Source: Lichenostomus cassidix
Taxonomy: Eukaryota > Chordata > Aves > Passeriformes > Meliphagidae
Direction of reading: 5' to 3'
Assembly (NCBI GenBank): GCA_008360975.2
Contig: CM039182.1
Coordinates: 18,944,324 to 19,008,323, forward strand
Length of the DNA stretch: 64,000 nt
Of the stretch, positions 38,401-50,400 are shown piece by piece. Numbering within the stretch: the stretch's first letter is position 1; the number at the start of each line of letters is the position of its first letter. A program made the translations under genes and the position numbers. The notes beneath the pieces are model-generated. The model saw only the letters and a program-made list of their open reading frames with translations. It was not told the origin of the DNA and did not search any database.

Positions 38401-41400
38401 GGTCTACGGAATGTCAAACATAGCAGATAACTAATACTTAATCACAAAAGAACAACCAGTAACAAGACCGTGTTTTCCTTTAATTTACCGCTGTTCCTGA
38501 GATTAAGAATTCATCAGCTCCATTGTAAGTGTCTTGTTCTTTAATCATTGATGCGTTTATGTGTAAATCAAAACATAACACCTGTGGGTTTAAGAAATAT
38601 ACTTGAAGTGCAAGCAGAAATTTGCAAAATCTTTTAAATGTATATTGAAATATGATACTGGAGGATATTACCAATAAGGTTTATACTTTTGAGTTTATAG
38701 TGGACCTTACTAGTTTCAAGGTTCTTGCACATACCCTTGCACAAAACAAAGCAAAAAAGCAGTCCAAGTATTGTTAAAAATAACTGCAGAAAATATTTTC
38801 TATATTTTCTGTATAAGAGAAGATAATACTGGAGATTTTATGCATCAGGAATTAAATCCTTGCCTTGTTGAAATCTGTGGGAATTCAGGGAGTGTTACTA
38901 CATCCTATACCAGGTGATCTGGATTATGCCACAGATTTGAGCATATTTGGTCAAGTTATTATTAAAGCTATTGCTGCTTCTTAAATAAAAATGTAAGCCA
39001 GAGGCTTCTTCATGCCATTGGAATACCACAATTTCCTTGACAGTTGGTCAGATTGCTCGGTTTACCCAAAGTTTTGCTGAAATTGCTGAGAGGGTTATTG
39101 AGCTTTTGGCCTTTACTGGAAGGGTTAGGGAGATAGTCTTAAAGGAGGGCTGCCCACTCTTTCAGCTGTTTTTCAGCAATACTATTAGCTGAGAATAACA
39201 ATAAGGTCTGTGAAACCTTCAAAATCTGTTTTCATCTTATTTCGTCTTGCTTTTTTTAAAGTAATAATAAAGAGATTATTGTAAAATTATAGTAAATCTT
39301 AAAGTACAAAAGATTTGAATTATTTGAGAAAAAATGTTTACCTGTTCCTAAAATAAGTAATAATTTGTCAAGCCCCTTATATACAATATAGAGAAGCCTA
39401 AATGAGGACGAATAAAATTTTCTTTCATTTGTTCTCTGCTTCTCAGTTCTATAGTTTCAGATTAAAATTGTTCATAGATATCCTATAAAAACTACATGCT
39501 GAAGAAAGGTTAAGAAATAGCAGTAGACAGCTGAAGCATGTAGTTGCAGATAAAAGTGTCAGCAACATATTAGGTCCCACAGTCCTAATTTGCTGTGTTT
39601 TGTGCAGTTGTGGGATAGTTTTGCAGTGTGCCTGATGCAAGGTTAGCACAGAGTCACAGCATTCAGTACATCTTGTTCTCCACAGAAAAAAACAAACTGT
39701 GTCCTCCAAAGAGAGCTGTATGCACTGTTCTTGTACTAGAGAACATATTTAGGACATAGCTTATCTTGGTGTAATTGTGTGTAAAAGTAGAGGCAAAACT
39801 TTTTGTTGCGCCTGAGGTGAAAGCTAATAATAAATGTTATAGTGATTAATGACAAAATGTCATTGCTGGGAAGGCATTCATAGCACAGAAGTTTATGCAC
39901 TTGTTACTTACAAAGCAAAAGTAAACATGAAAGAACAACTTCTTGAAGGCTATCTGAAGTGATGAGCTGATTTTACTTGGAACACAGTGCCTGTGATGAG
40001 TTTTCATTACTCTTAGGTGCTTCTATCTTTGCCATCCTTGCACATTATCTCACTTCTCTTGGGTATATATCTTGCAGTGGCATGAACAGCAGTGGTTCCA
40101 TAGAAATCAATGAGAACACTTCCATTTCCACCAGTCAAGAATATGGCATTATAATTTCTTTTCCTGTGTAATCCATCCCTGTTCATAACATCAATCACTC
40201 AGGAAAAAAGGGTAGGAACATTCTCTCTGTTCATTGTGTTCTACTGTCATACTGCTTGCAAGTGCCTGCTCTCACTTACATATTCATTTAAGAATTTGCC
40301 TTTTTTTCCTTTTCTTTTTACCTTTTGTATCAACACAGTCTTTTCAATATACACAATTTCTCGCCTTATTGCATTAGTGATTATGAAAAACAGAGTTTTT
40401 AACTTTGCACTTTGTTCCAGTGCTAGCCTGGAACAATGACTGCTTTTGCATTTGAGAAGTCAGGGGAGGATATCTCTGCTTAACTTGGGAAAAAGAAACT
40501 GGTAGGGATAATTGCAATGTTCTTGAGAGAGGGGAGAATATATCTGTATTCTCTTCCAAGAAAAAAAACCCAAAGTGAGTTTTCCTGTTTGATGAACTTG
40601 CACTTGCTGTTGTTCTGCAGAGGATTGTGTCTGCATATTAGTAAATAGACTAGAACCATCAATATTTTCTGCTGTAACTGAGTGGTGCTTAACAAATAAC
40701 CTATTTTCCCAACTGCAGAGAGAAAAACATCTAAATAATTTTGCAGCCATAAATAATGCTTGATCTGCCAGGAGTTGTCCCCACAGGGACAAAATTGATT
40801 ATGGGACCCTTATGGAGCAAGGAGTCCACAGCTTGATGTTATGAGCATCACACAGTGAAGCTGCACATAGCCTTTAATCCCCAGGGGTGAGCTTGCCACT
40901 GAGATTCACCTCCCTCCCTTTGGAGCTCAAGAAGGTGATTTGTGTAGCTATTGGGAATTTGGCTGAGGCATTTGGTTCAGTGTTGTCAAAAAGAGGTGTT
41001 AGAGCTGTGAACTCAGAGTGCTGCCCAGCTGGCAGCTGCCTTTGACTTTGCCAGTTCAAAGCAGGAGCACAGCACTTTAGTTGAATCACTAAAGGGCACT
41101 GCAAAACTCAGATGTTAAGCATGAGGCAGAGAGGCAGCTTCCTTGTTAAATAGGGAAACACAGTAACTTTCCAGAGAAGCTGCACTGCGCTTTTAAACAA
41201 GCCTTTGCTTCTTGCCCTCTTCCCCTGGCTTGAGTCTCACCACCCAGCTTGATTTTCTGGGGAAAGCACTGGGGTTCCCTTTCTGGTTGAGTCACATCCA
41301 GTAGGGTTCTGCTAGATTCCCTGAAACTCTCTGCAAGGTGCTATATGCAAATACATGAGTTTGCATAATCATGTTTAATTAGAATCTGTCCGTACTGTGG

Positions 41401-44400
41401 CTCTGAGAGCTGTGTGGTTAATGCCAGTGCAGCTTTGCTCAGTGGAGCTTTCTGCTTATCTGTAGGACAGCAGGACTGCAAACCTCCCACATGGACTGCT
41501 TTCTGCCTATGCCAGGACGCATGGTTAGGGAGAGTTTCTTTTGGGGTAAAGAGAGTTCAGATTCATGGAGTGGTGGACACTTTGTGATGTGGAAAGTGGA
41601 ACTCAGTCTTATTATCTCACACAGTGATAAAGTGGTTCACTGGAAATTTGAGGAGGGGGAAAAATTAAAGAGGAACATTTCAGCAAGAAAGGCAGTATGA
41701 AAAAATAATAGAGTTGGAGGTTAAACAAAAAGTTTAATCCAAAACAGTTTTGATATTTATTTGAACTCTGAAATGATTTTAAAAGAATGGAATCTGTTTT
41801 GAAATGGAACATACTTCCAGAATGAGAAACCAAAAAGTTCCAGCTAAAGTTCAGTTATTTGAACTCAGGATGCTTCAAACTTATTCTTTCAATGAATCTG
41901 CCTTTGCAACAGCACTGACACAGGCAAAAGCAATGCTGCACCAAACAATGCCTTTGCCTGCTTGTGATCGGATCTAGGAGAATGACACTCAACTTTGAAA
42001 ACCACAAGGCAGCAAATCCCAAAACAGGGCCTTGGAGTTCTAAGTCACTCACCCCATCCCCGCAACTCCAGCAAAGGCTGTGGTTGTGACCCTTACTCGA
42101 CTTATGTGCAATACAGTGATAGCTATGGAGCCAGGACTGGAGGAACTAGAAGGTTTCCTGAGCTCTTGTGGCAGGGCCAGGTTGAACAGAGAAGTTAATA
42201 TTTCGATATAGCACTGGTCAGCAGGCTAAATTAAACCCATAGGAGAACTGAAAGAGGCTAAAGGGTGACACAGAAGAGAAAGCAAGCATGGAAATGAAAG
42301 TGAGAAAAAACCAATTTTGTCAGTGACATTTCTCTGTTGCTGCAGTGGAAACCTTATTTATATATGGATTCAGACTTTTCTGTAATGAACCGTACTTTCA
42401 CAGGATCCAAGCCTTTTTTCATGGATGGCTACAGGGAAAGTGGGATATCCTAAGGAGAGGGATGTTGGCAGAACACGTCATTAGTTCTCATTCAGGCAAG
42501 GTAGTGGCACTCAGCACAGGATAATATTTAGAATGGACACATTTCTTGGTGGATATGATGGTACCAGTAGTCACTGAAGTAGTCAAGAGAGCTAAGGGAA
42601 GTTTTTTAATAGAACAGAAATTTTCAACTACAATTAAAAACAAATCAACCTCATAGTGTTTCAGTGGCCACATTTTCCAAGAAAGCAATCTTTATTAGAA
42701 GCTGCAGAAGCATGCCAAGCAATTCTCCACTAAGTCCTTTCTTACTCATGATCTGAGGCTGGTAGGAGGGCTTGAGCAATTATTATGGCCAATACAGTTG
42801 TGAGTAGAGTTAACTTCTTTAATCATTTGAGACCAAAGAAAGAAATCTGCTGCTGAGCACAGCAGGGGGAGGCAGACTGGGGTTAGGACTGGTGTTACAA
42901 AAAGTAATTGGGTTGGGATTAGGTTTTAGGTCAGCAAGCCTGGGCAAACTTTAATGCTAGAATGATCTTAACAAGTGCTTAGCTGAGACAACTGACACAG
43001 GAGTAGCTGTGACACTGACCTGCAAAAGGTCAATGCCTGGTGTTAATGATGGTTGTGGGGGCAGGGGAAAGGGGCAGCTGCAGCAAGTAGACAAAGTTTT
43101 GGGAGTTAAGTATTGAAAACAACTACCACATTTTTGTGCAGTTTGCCCCAGCAGCATAACAATCTGCTGCACATCCAGCAGCTTGTTGCCCATTTGTCTT
43201 TCCAGACTTGCTTGCAGATGAAACCACACCACATATTGCTCTAGCAGTTCGTGGCCAGAAAAATCTCTGTTGCTTGGATTGCCCCAACTTGGTCCATTAT
43301 GGGCATCAAGACTGTACAACATGTTTAAAGAGCAGCTCAAATATGATGTTTTTTCTTCAACACTTGAAAGAAAAAAGAAATAATACTGTTGAACAACTGG
43401 CTCCCTTAAATGTGAGGACTAAGCACTACTGAACTTTGTCTTTCTCCCTGCTATATGGGCTGATATCTCTAGGCACAGCTGTCATAACTGATGAGCCATA
43501 AACCCTGAAACCTGCTTCAGAAGAATGCCAGCAGCCTGCATCCCCAGCATGGAGATTCCAGGACCACACTGGGGTGGGCAAGCAGGGAATTGGCTAGTTA
43601 AACTGACCACAGAGGCCACAGCCTGGGCAGGCAGGGAATGAAGTCTGTCAGAAATATTCTCTTTACAGTGCTTCCATTGAACAGAACTGAATCACATTCA
43701 GTACAGAGCTGAGCTGGCTAAGAAGAAATTAGAAATACAGTCACTCAGAAGATGTTGTCTTAGTTTCACCTTAGCATATTTCCTGTGTGTTGTGATGGAT
43801 CTTAAAATACACTATAAACATTCAGTGTGTAGGAATGCACAGCTGATGTGTAAAATGCCACTGTGACTTGTGCTGATAGCAGGCTTAAGGAAGGGATATA
43901 TCTTCAAAGAAAAGCATAACCTAGCAGGTTTACTTCCTTTCAGCCACTGTGGCAATACTTCCTTTGCCAGGGAAACCTTTAAGAAGGGAAGAACTCTCCA
44001 GGAGCTGTTGGATGCTAAAGCAGATGAATGTCCCCTTTTATGTTGTTTTGAAGTGGTCCTGACTTGGATATCACAGATTGAAAAGGTTTCTGTAGTGGTT
44101 CCTGTCTCTAAGAAACAAGAATTACTTAGTCAGAGGTAGGTGTACCCATCTGCCAGGCAGCAGGCTTGCCCCAAGCAGCAAGTTCTGCTCTCTGACAGCT
44201 GTCACCTCTCTCTCCAGTAAGGCTTTCCTGTAATTTGCCCCTGCACGTTGGTCCAAACTACCCTTGAACACCTTAGCTCCTGTATAAACATTAAGATATG
44301 TTTTTTGTGGGTTCCACACACACCATGGAGCCTGGCTGTGTGCCTAATGAGAAATGGTAAGCAATTGTCCAGCGAGGTCCACTTATTTGATGATTTTTCA

Positions 44401-46867
44401 TGTCAGAAATCCACCCCAGATAAGTGTTTATTGTGAGACTTTGATCTCAAAGATTTAGCTCTCCCTGCAGAGAAAAAGCAGATGCTTGGTAAGCTGTAGC
44501 TGTAGTCCTGACAACCCTTTCAAATGTCTAGACAGTGGAAAGAGATGATTACATCCTCTTTTAAACTCAACTGCAACAATTCAACACGCTTACCATGTTT
44601 ACTTTGGGATGAACCCCTTTGCACTGATTTGTTTCATGAAACTGCAACTATCTAATACTATTGAAAGATGCAGGATGATAAGGTGGTGGAGATAAAAATC
44701 TGCTTTCATTAACAGCAATTAATCTAACAGATGTACTAGGTCACATATGGTCCTTATGTAGACTTTAGCACGGACCTGGAGATTAAAGAGTTTGATAACA
44801 TGCATTTACAGCTAATACTTATCATTTAAGAGTCTTGAAAATGTTAACACTTACAGAAATCCTATTTAATTAATGCTCATTGAAGAATACATTAAATCCC
44901 AGACAGAAGGCCAGGAAATGTCCAACATTGCTGATTTACTTTATGCCATGCATTGAACAGAGGAAGAGAAAGCTGAGTTATCATAGTCATAATGTATGAA
45001 GAGCTATCTTAGTCTTGCAAGATAATAGATTTAGGACAAGAGATCTGAAAAAAGAAGGGAGGGAGATTCCACCTTAGTCAGCATTCTCAAAATAGGTATC
45101 AATTCAGCAGTTTCTCCAAGCAAAGCCAGCCATGGAAACTGAAGATGTTAGTGTGCTAGGTCTGCCTCACATCAACCACATCACTGAAGCAGGTATGGGA
45201 GAAATTTCTGGTAATGTGATTCAGGACCGTTTTGTAATTAAGAACTTAAAACTTTTCCTTTTGGTAGAAGAAAACTTCTGATTTTCATGTTAATCTGTTG
45301 CGGTGTTTAAAATTATCTCAGGTGCTTCTAATAAATCAGAAGTACTTTTCCCTGTGGGAAGCATAACAAGATGGTATTGCCAACAGACAATCACAGAATT
45401 GTGATTGGATGCTAGAGAACTCAGAAAAGTTTGGGAATCACAGAAAATGTATCCAGTTCAATAGAAATTTTTAAACAAAGTTCTGAGTAAATATAAACTG
45501 TAAATATTTTACACCTTTGTCAATGGCAAGCTGTTGTTATCTTCAGAAAAACCCATACTATGATATGCTTTATTCTCGTAGTCAATTGTCCAGGTCAGAA
45601 TACCTGCTGATGTGGAAAACTGAGGCTACTATTGCCAAAATGTGATCTTAAGCTTGATTCAGGAATGTTTTGTGGACTACTTTGTCAACTTCTTTGTCTC
45701 CTAACATTCATTTTGAACAGTCTTATTTCACGTGATCCAAAAAATCAGTTTCACAGTAGTGTTTGTATGATGCCACTAGGTGAAATGTCATTAAATCAAC
45801 AGGAGTTCTTATTTTTGAGGATGATTTTCTGGATGTATTTTAATGCTTTGTTACAATTTCAGCTTCTTGCATCTATTTCATTCGTATAATAATGAAGAAA
45901 TAAGTCTTCAAAGATGTTTCCAATATGATCATGTCACCAGTTCAGACTGGATTTCAAAAATAAGTAGGTAGTAAAAACATACAAGTTAGATCTATCTATC
46001 CATCCAGCAAATATAAGATTTTTCTGAGATCTCAGTTTTATGTTTCACCATGAAGTCTGAACTGAGTTTCCCAGCTGCAGCTGTCAAAGTTGCTCTGCTA
46101 ACATCAGGAAGAATTGGGGTTTTTATTTCTAGTGCAAAATGAATCCTACATAGAGAAGACATTCTGTGTATATGAAGATTGTAAACCAAAGAGTGTTTAA
46201 AATGAAAATAGCATCTAAAGCTGGCAATGTTTGAATCCTAGCAAACAAGAGGAAAAAGAGGATAAATTTTAATTTTGGAAGCACTTAGTGAATTTTTAAG
46301 GACAGATGGCACATGATAATGATAACTGAAATCTGTTTAACTCATGAAGTCATAACTCACTCTTTCTCCTCAAACCATGCTGCTGTGCTGGCAACAAGTA
46401 GCTCTTCAGCAATATCAAATAAGCAGATGATGCAAAAGAAACAATTCCCTTATGTTCCTTTCAGTAATAAAATAAGAAGGCTATAAAGCTAATACCTTTG
46501 CATACAGTCTGAGGATTTTATCCTAATCTTATTAGGTATTTTTGCAGCTATAAATTTCCATGTGTAATGGAATGTATCTAAAAGATGCAGGTCAATCAGT
46601 GTCACAAGTCAAAATATGTTCTGAAAAATAAACTTCTTTGCTTTATAATCCATCATCCATTTCTTTTTCCCATTTTTTATTACATTTCCCTTTTTTGTTT
46701 TTTTTTGCTCATGAAGAATGGTGCTTTGAAGCAAGAAAGTTATAAACTGTAGACTGTAAATATGTTTATGTCAAATATACTTCAGAGATTTACACTCACA
46801 TTTTCATTCAAGTGAATTGTTTTTTAGAGGTTTGACAGTAGTAGTTTTGTCCAAATGAGTTTCAAAG
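38401..46867. other. Upstream/intergenic DNA; no gene recognised
   Basis: Beyond the ATTA-rich block at 38.2-38.4 kb and the paired octamers at 41.35 kb, nothing definite. Frames up to 127 codons (42957-43340 minus) are not recognisable. Confidence 0.55.
41345..41384. promoter_or_regulatory. Candidate regulatory element with paired octamer motifs
   Basis: A perfect POU octamer ATGCAAAT (41345-41352) is followed about eight bases later by an inverted, near-perfect copy (GTTTGCAT, 41359-41366) and then a homeodomain-like TTTAATTAG at 41374-41382. This sits 4.6 kb upstream of the CpG-island gene start. Function is inferred from motif spacing only. Confidence 0.3.
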
Positions 46868-47482
46868 TGTTGTATTTTAACCCCAGTTGGCAATTAAGTA
46901 CCACACAGCCCCTCATTGACTGCCCCTAACAAGCTCCTGAAGAGGAGAGGAATAAGAGAGAAAACGTAAACCTTGTGGGTTGATATAAGAGCACTTTAAT
47001 AATTAAAACAATAATGATAATGATAATGATGATTATAATAATGCTAATAATGATGATAATAATAATGATGATAATAGTGATAAGGAGAGGGAGAGAGAAT
47101 AATAGAATTATAGAATCCAAGAGTAACAAGTGATGCACAATGCAATTACTCAGCAATACCCAGCCCATCTCTGAACAGTGACCATATCCTCCCAGGCAAC
47201 TCCCCCAGTTTATATATTTGGCATTGTGTCCTATGGTATGGAATATCCCTTTGGAGAGTCCAGGTCAGCTCTCATGGCTGTGCTCCCTCACAGCTTTTTG
47301 TGCTCCTCCTCACTAGCAAACATGAGACATGGAAAAGTCCTTGATTTAGGGTAAGCACTATTTAACAACAGTGAAAACATTAGTGTGCTATTTACATTAT
47401 TCTCATATGAATTCAAAGAAAGCACAACACTGTACCAGCTATTAAGAAGAAAATGAACTCTGTCCCAGCCAAAACCAGGATA
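46868..47482 (-). mobile_element. Solo LTR of an avian endogenous retrovirus
   Basis: On the minus strand it runs from TATCCTGGTTTTGGCTGGGA to GGGGTTAAAATACAACA, the two ends of an LTR type I know as widespread in birds. Between them are GGGATATTCCATACC, a TATA box (TATATAAA, reverse of 47209-47216), GTGCATCACTTGTTACTC, and an ATTAAA-type poly(A) signal (reverse of 46995-47000). No internal retroviral region flanks either end, so it is a solo LTR left by recombination. Flanks CAAAG (left) and AAAAG (right) fit a five-base target duplication with one mismatch. The family is probably ERVL-like, but I cannot assign it firmly. It carries no protein-coding capacity. Confidence 0.85.
47003..47080 (+). 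repeat. Degenerate (ATA/ATG)n microsatellite inside the solo LTR
   Basis: Runs of AATAATGATGATAAT-type trinucleotides span about 80 bases between the LTR's TATA-containing part and its 3' end. LTRs of this type often carry an ATT-rich tract here, so this is likely an expansion of native LTR sequence. It accounts for the Ile-rich minus-strand reading frame over this interval. Confidence 0.85.
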
Positions 47483-50400
47483 AAAAGAAGACTAACTGCT
47501 TTTTTTTTTTTAATTATAATTTGAGATTTTGGGTACATCTGCATTTTTTTGTTTGTTTGCTTAAGAAAAATAACAGCAGAACAGCACATTTTTCTAAATT
47601 CAGATTTTTGTTCAACACTAACTGTGACTCATTCCAATGCATGTACCTAATAGTGTTTCTTTCAGTCATTGAATCACAAATAGGAAGTCTTAAATTCCCC
47701 ATTTATCTACATTCCAGTTACATTGGTCTGAATAAGAGTTAAACGTGCAGGACCACAGGGAGAGGTTCTTGGCTAGAGTCAGCCACATCACACTCTGGGT
47801 TCAACACTGCTAAGTAATTTAGCCAAGTTAGAAAATCGAGCCAGTGTATATAAAATAAGAGCAAGTTGCAGCCTAGGGAGAAAAAAACCCAAACATATGC
47901 AACTGACTTGGGTCTTCTGTTTTTGTTTTTTTTTTTTTGTCTTTACTAGTTTGCTACAACAATTGTAGAATATTTTCACTTTCTTGTATGGCTAAAGAAA
48001 AACTCCTCCTGGAAATCAGTTTTAGAGGTCCACCCTGATGCCAGGCAAAACAGTTTTATCTAGTTAAGATATCTGAGCAGAGTCTTCAGATTGTGTGAAC
48101 TGAAATACTTGGATCTCCAAGAGAGTTACGGCAATTCAAAACATTTGAGGATCTGGAATATAGTGGCAACAGATGGCTGAATTTCAAGACCTTCTGCAGA
48201 GCACTCCTCTGAGGGTTACAGACTTGCCTGGAGTCTTTCAGCAGGTGAAATGGTTATGCAGGTAACAATTAGAAATTGGCTGTTTCCTTAATAATATCCT
48301 GCTTTTAAAAACTCTTTCACTTCAGTTTTCATGAAGATAAATGAGCAAAGTCTAACATGTTACACTACTTTTACTTTTGAACTTTTGTTGAAAACAATCA
48401 AATGAAAAATATTTGTATCAGCTGGCATGACTTGGAGGGTTTTACAGAACTGATTTGTGAGGGAAAAGGCAGGGTAGGGAAAGGCTTACAAGGGGTGAGT
48501 GTGTGTTCAATGCACATACACCTCTGCCTGCTGGATAATGTGAGACCAGGCTTCTCTAGTAGCAAGAGAGTTTTGTGCTAATTTTTCTCAATTGAACTTG
48601 GGCCAAGTTTTAATTAACACCCTCTTGGGTTATGTTCACTGTCTGTCTGGGCACACCCATTCAAATCCAACTTTTATTTTGGCAGTCATATAATAAAAGG
48701 CAAGAAAATTAAAAGCAGTCCCTAGAAGTGGAGGCATGGATGTGGTGGTTCCTACTTTTTGACAGTTGTGGTTTGTGGACAGGTACTGATTTTCAAAGAG
48801 GAAGGCGTTCTAATGTGCTGCCTTTCCTGCTTTTCTCATCTGCTGAACTTCATTTTCAAGACATGAAAAGTGCTTGAATTTTTCATATTACAACAAAATA
48901 AGAAAAAAATTATTGAAATTTTATATTTCTTCTAAAATGGCAGTTATTTCCCAAGCTTTAAAGTTGGATTTGAATAAGTTTTAGTGTATATACACTCCCT
49001 TACTTTCCACAACTCTATATAAATTTCCTTTGTTTTATTTTCTATATGCAACCCTAGAAAACATGTTTTCCTAATACAAATATTCAGTTTTTCTAATGCC
49101 TGCAAGATGTGATGCAATTGTAATTGAAAGCATAGCTCAGAAATGGAAAGGTAAGGGTGAATAGGTTGCTTAGGATTAGTAGAAAAAGATATCATTACAA
49201 ATGGTCTCATTAGCCTGATTTTTCAAGGTCCTCAAGCAAATGACACTTTGTAGTAGCAGAGGAAACAGAGCCAGAATTTACAGCATGAGCTCCTCATTCA
49301 GAAGAACTGGGCTCAGTTCCTGCCTTATCATTGGCTTTTTCCAAGCCACTAGGAAAGCAGATTGCCTCTCCTAATTCAAGAAAATAACTTTCCTTAGTGT
49401 ACCAAGCTGAGTACCAGGCCAGGGGGGCTGTGAAGTCTGGTACAAGGTAAGGACAGCCCTGCAATAGATGGTGCTCTTCCCACACTTCAGAATCAGGGTC
49501 TCCTCTGGTCTCTCATCTACAAGTCATGTGCTGAGGATGTCTTGATTTTTTTTCTTCTGTGGTGTTCTCACAAAGAGCAGGATTATTAAAACATTTCCTC
49601 CCACCTTCCTCAAGTAGTATTCAGCTTCCTTGCTTTGGGGTTTTTTATTTGTTACCTACTATTATCTCACCCTACAGCAGTTTTCCTCCACTAAATCAGG
49701 TCATTATTCATCTCAGGTTCCACACATTGCCCTCTCTCCCTAAAGCAAGTAGAAGCTCATTCATTCCATTCAAGTATGGAAAATACATTTTCAAAGTGCT
49801 AGTCCTAGCTGCTACGTGTTGGAATCAGCTTAACAATTTGTATCAAATCCTTTGTGCAAGAGACAAAAGAACCAGCAAAGAGGATAATGGATTACCTACT
49901 GTCGTGTCTCATCTGGAAGTTATCTGAAGGCAGCTTTGATAAGTAGAGTGAGCATTGTTGGTGTGACTAATGTTGCACCATTATATTGCTATAACCTGTG
50001 AAACACAGAGATACCAGCATCATAAGAAATGCTGTAACAGAGCATCCAAACTGGATAACAACAGTGAGGGAAACACTGGCATCTTATCCATTACATATAT
50101 TGCACTGATACAAAAAAATTGATTTTTCTAGTGGGAGTGAGGTATGAGAAGTTGTTATAAAAAACATCCTTGTTGATGAGGAGTTAGATGTTTTTAGCAT
50201 GGCATAACACATTAACTAGATGAACATAGACATACTCAAACAGAAACCTTATTCCTTGGTTGTCTTGCTGTCACTGTAATAATATGTACCTCAGTCAAAG
50301 AATGTATATTACCAGCATTTAACAACAGAGATAAGCAGGGCAATGTGCTGTCCTCAGCTCTGCTGATGCCTGTGTGTAAAGATGTAACTCTAGTGGTCAG

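Noticed and set aside
46926..47168. 80-codon minus frame with a poly-isoleucine stretch
   Set aside because: Translation of the ATA/ATG microsatellite within a solo LTR.
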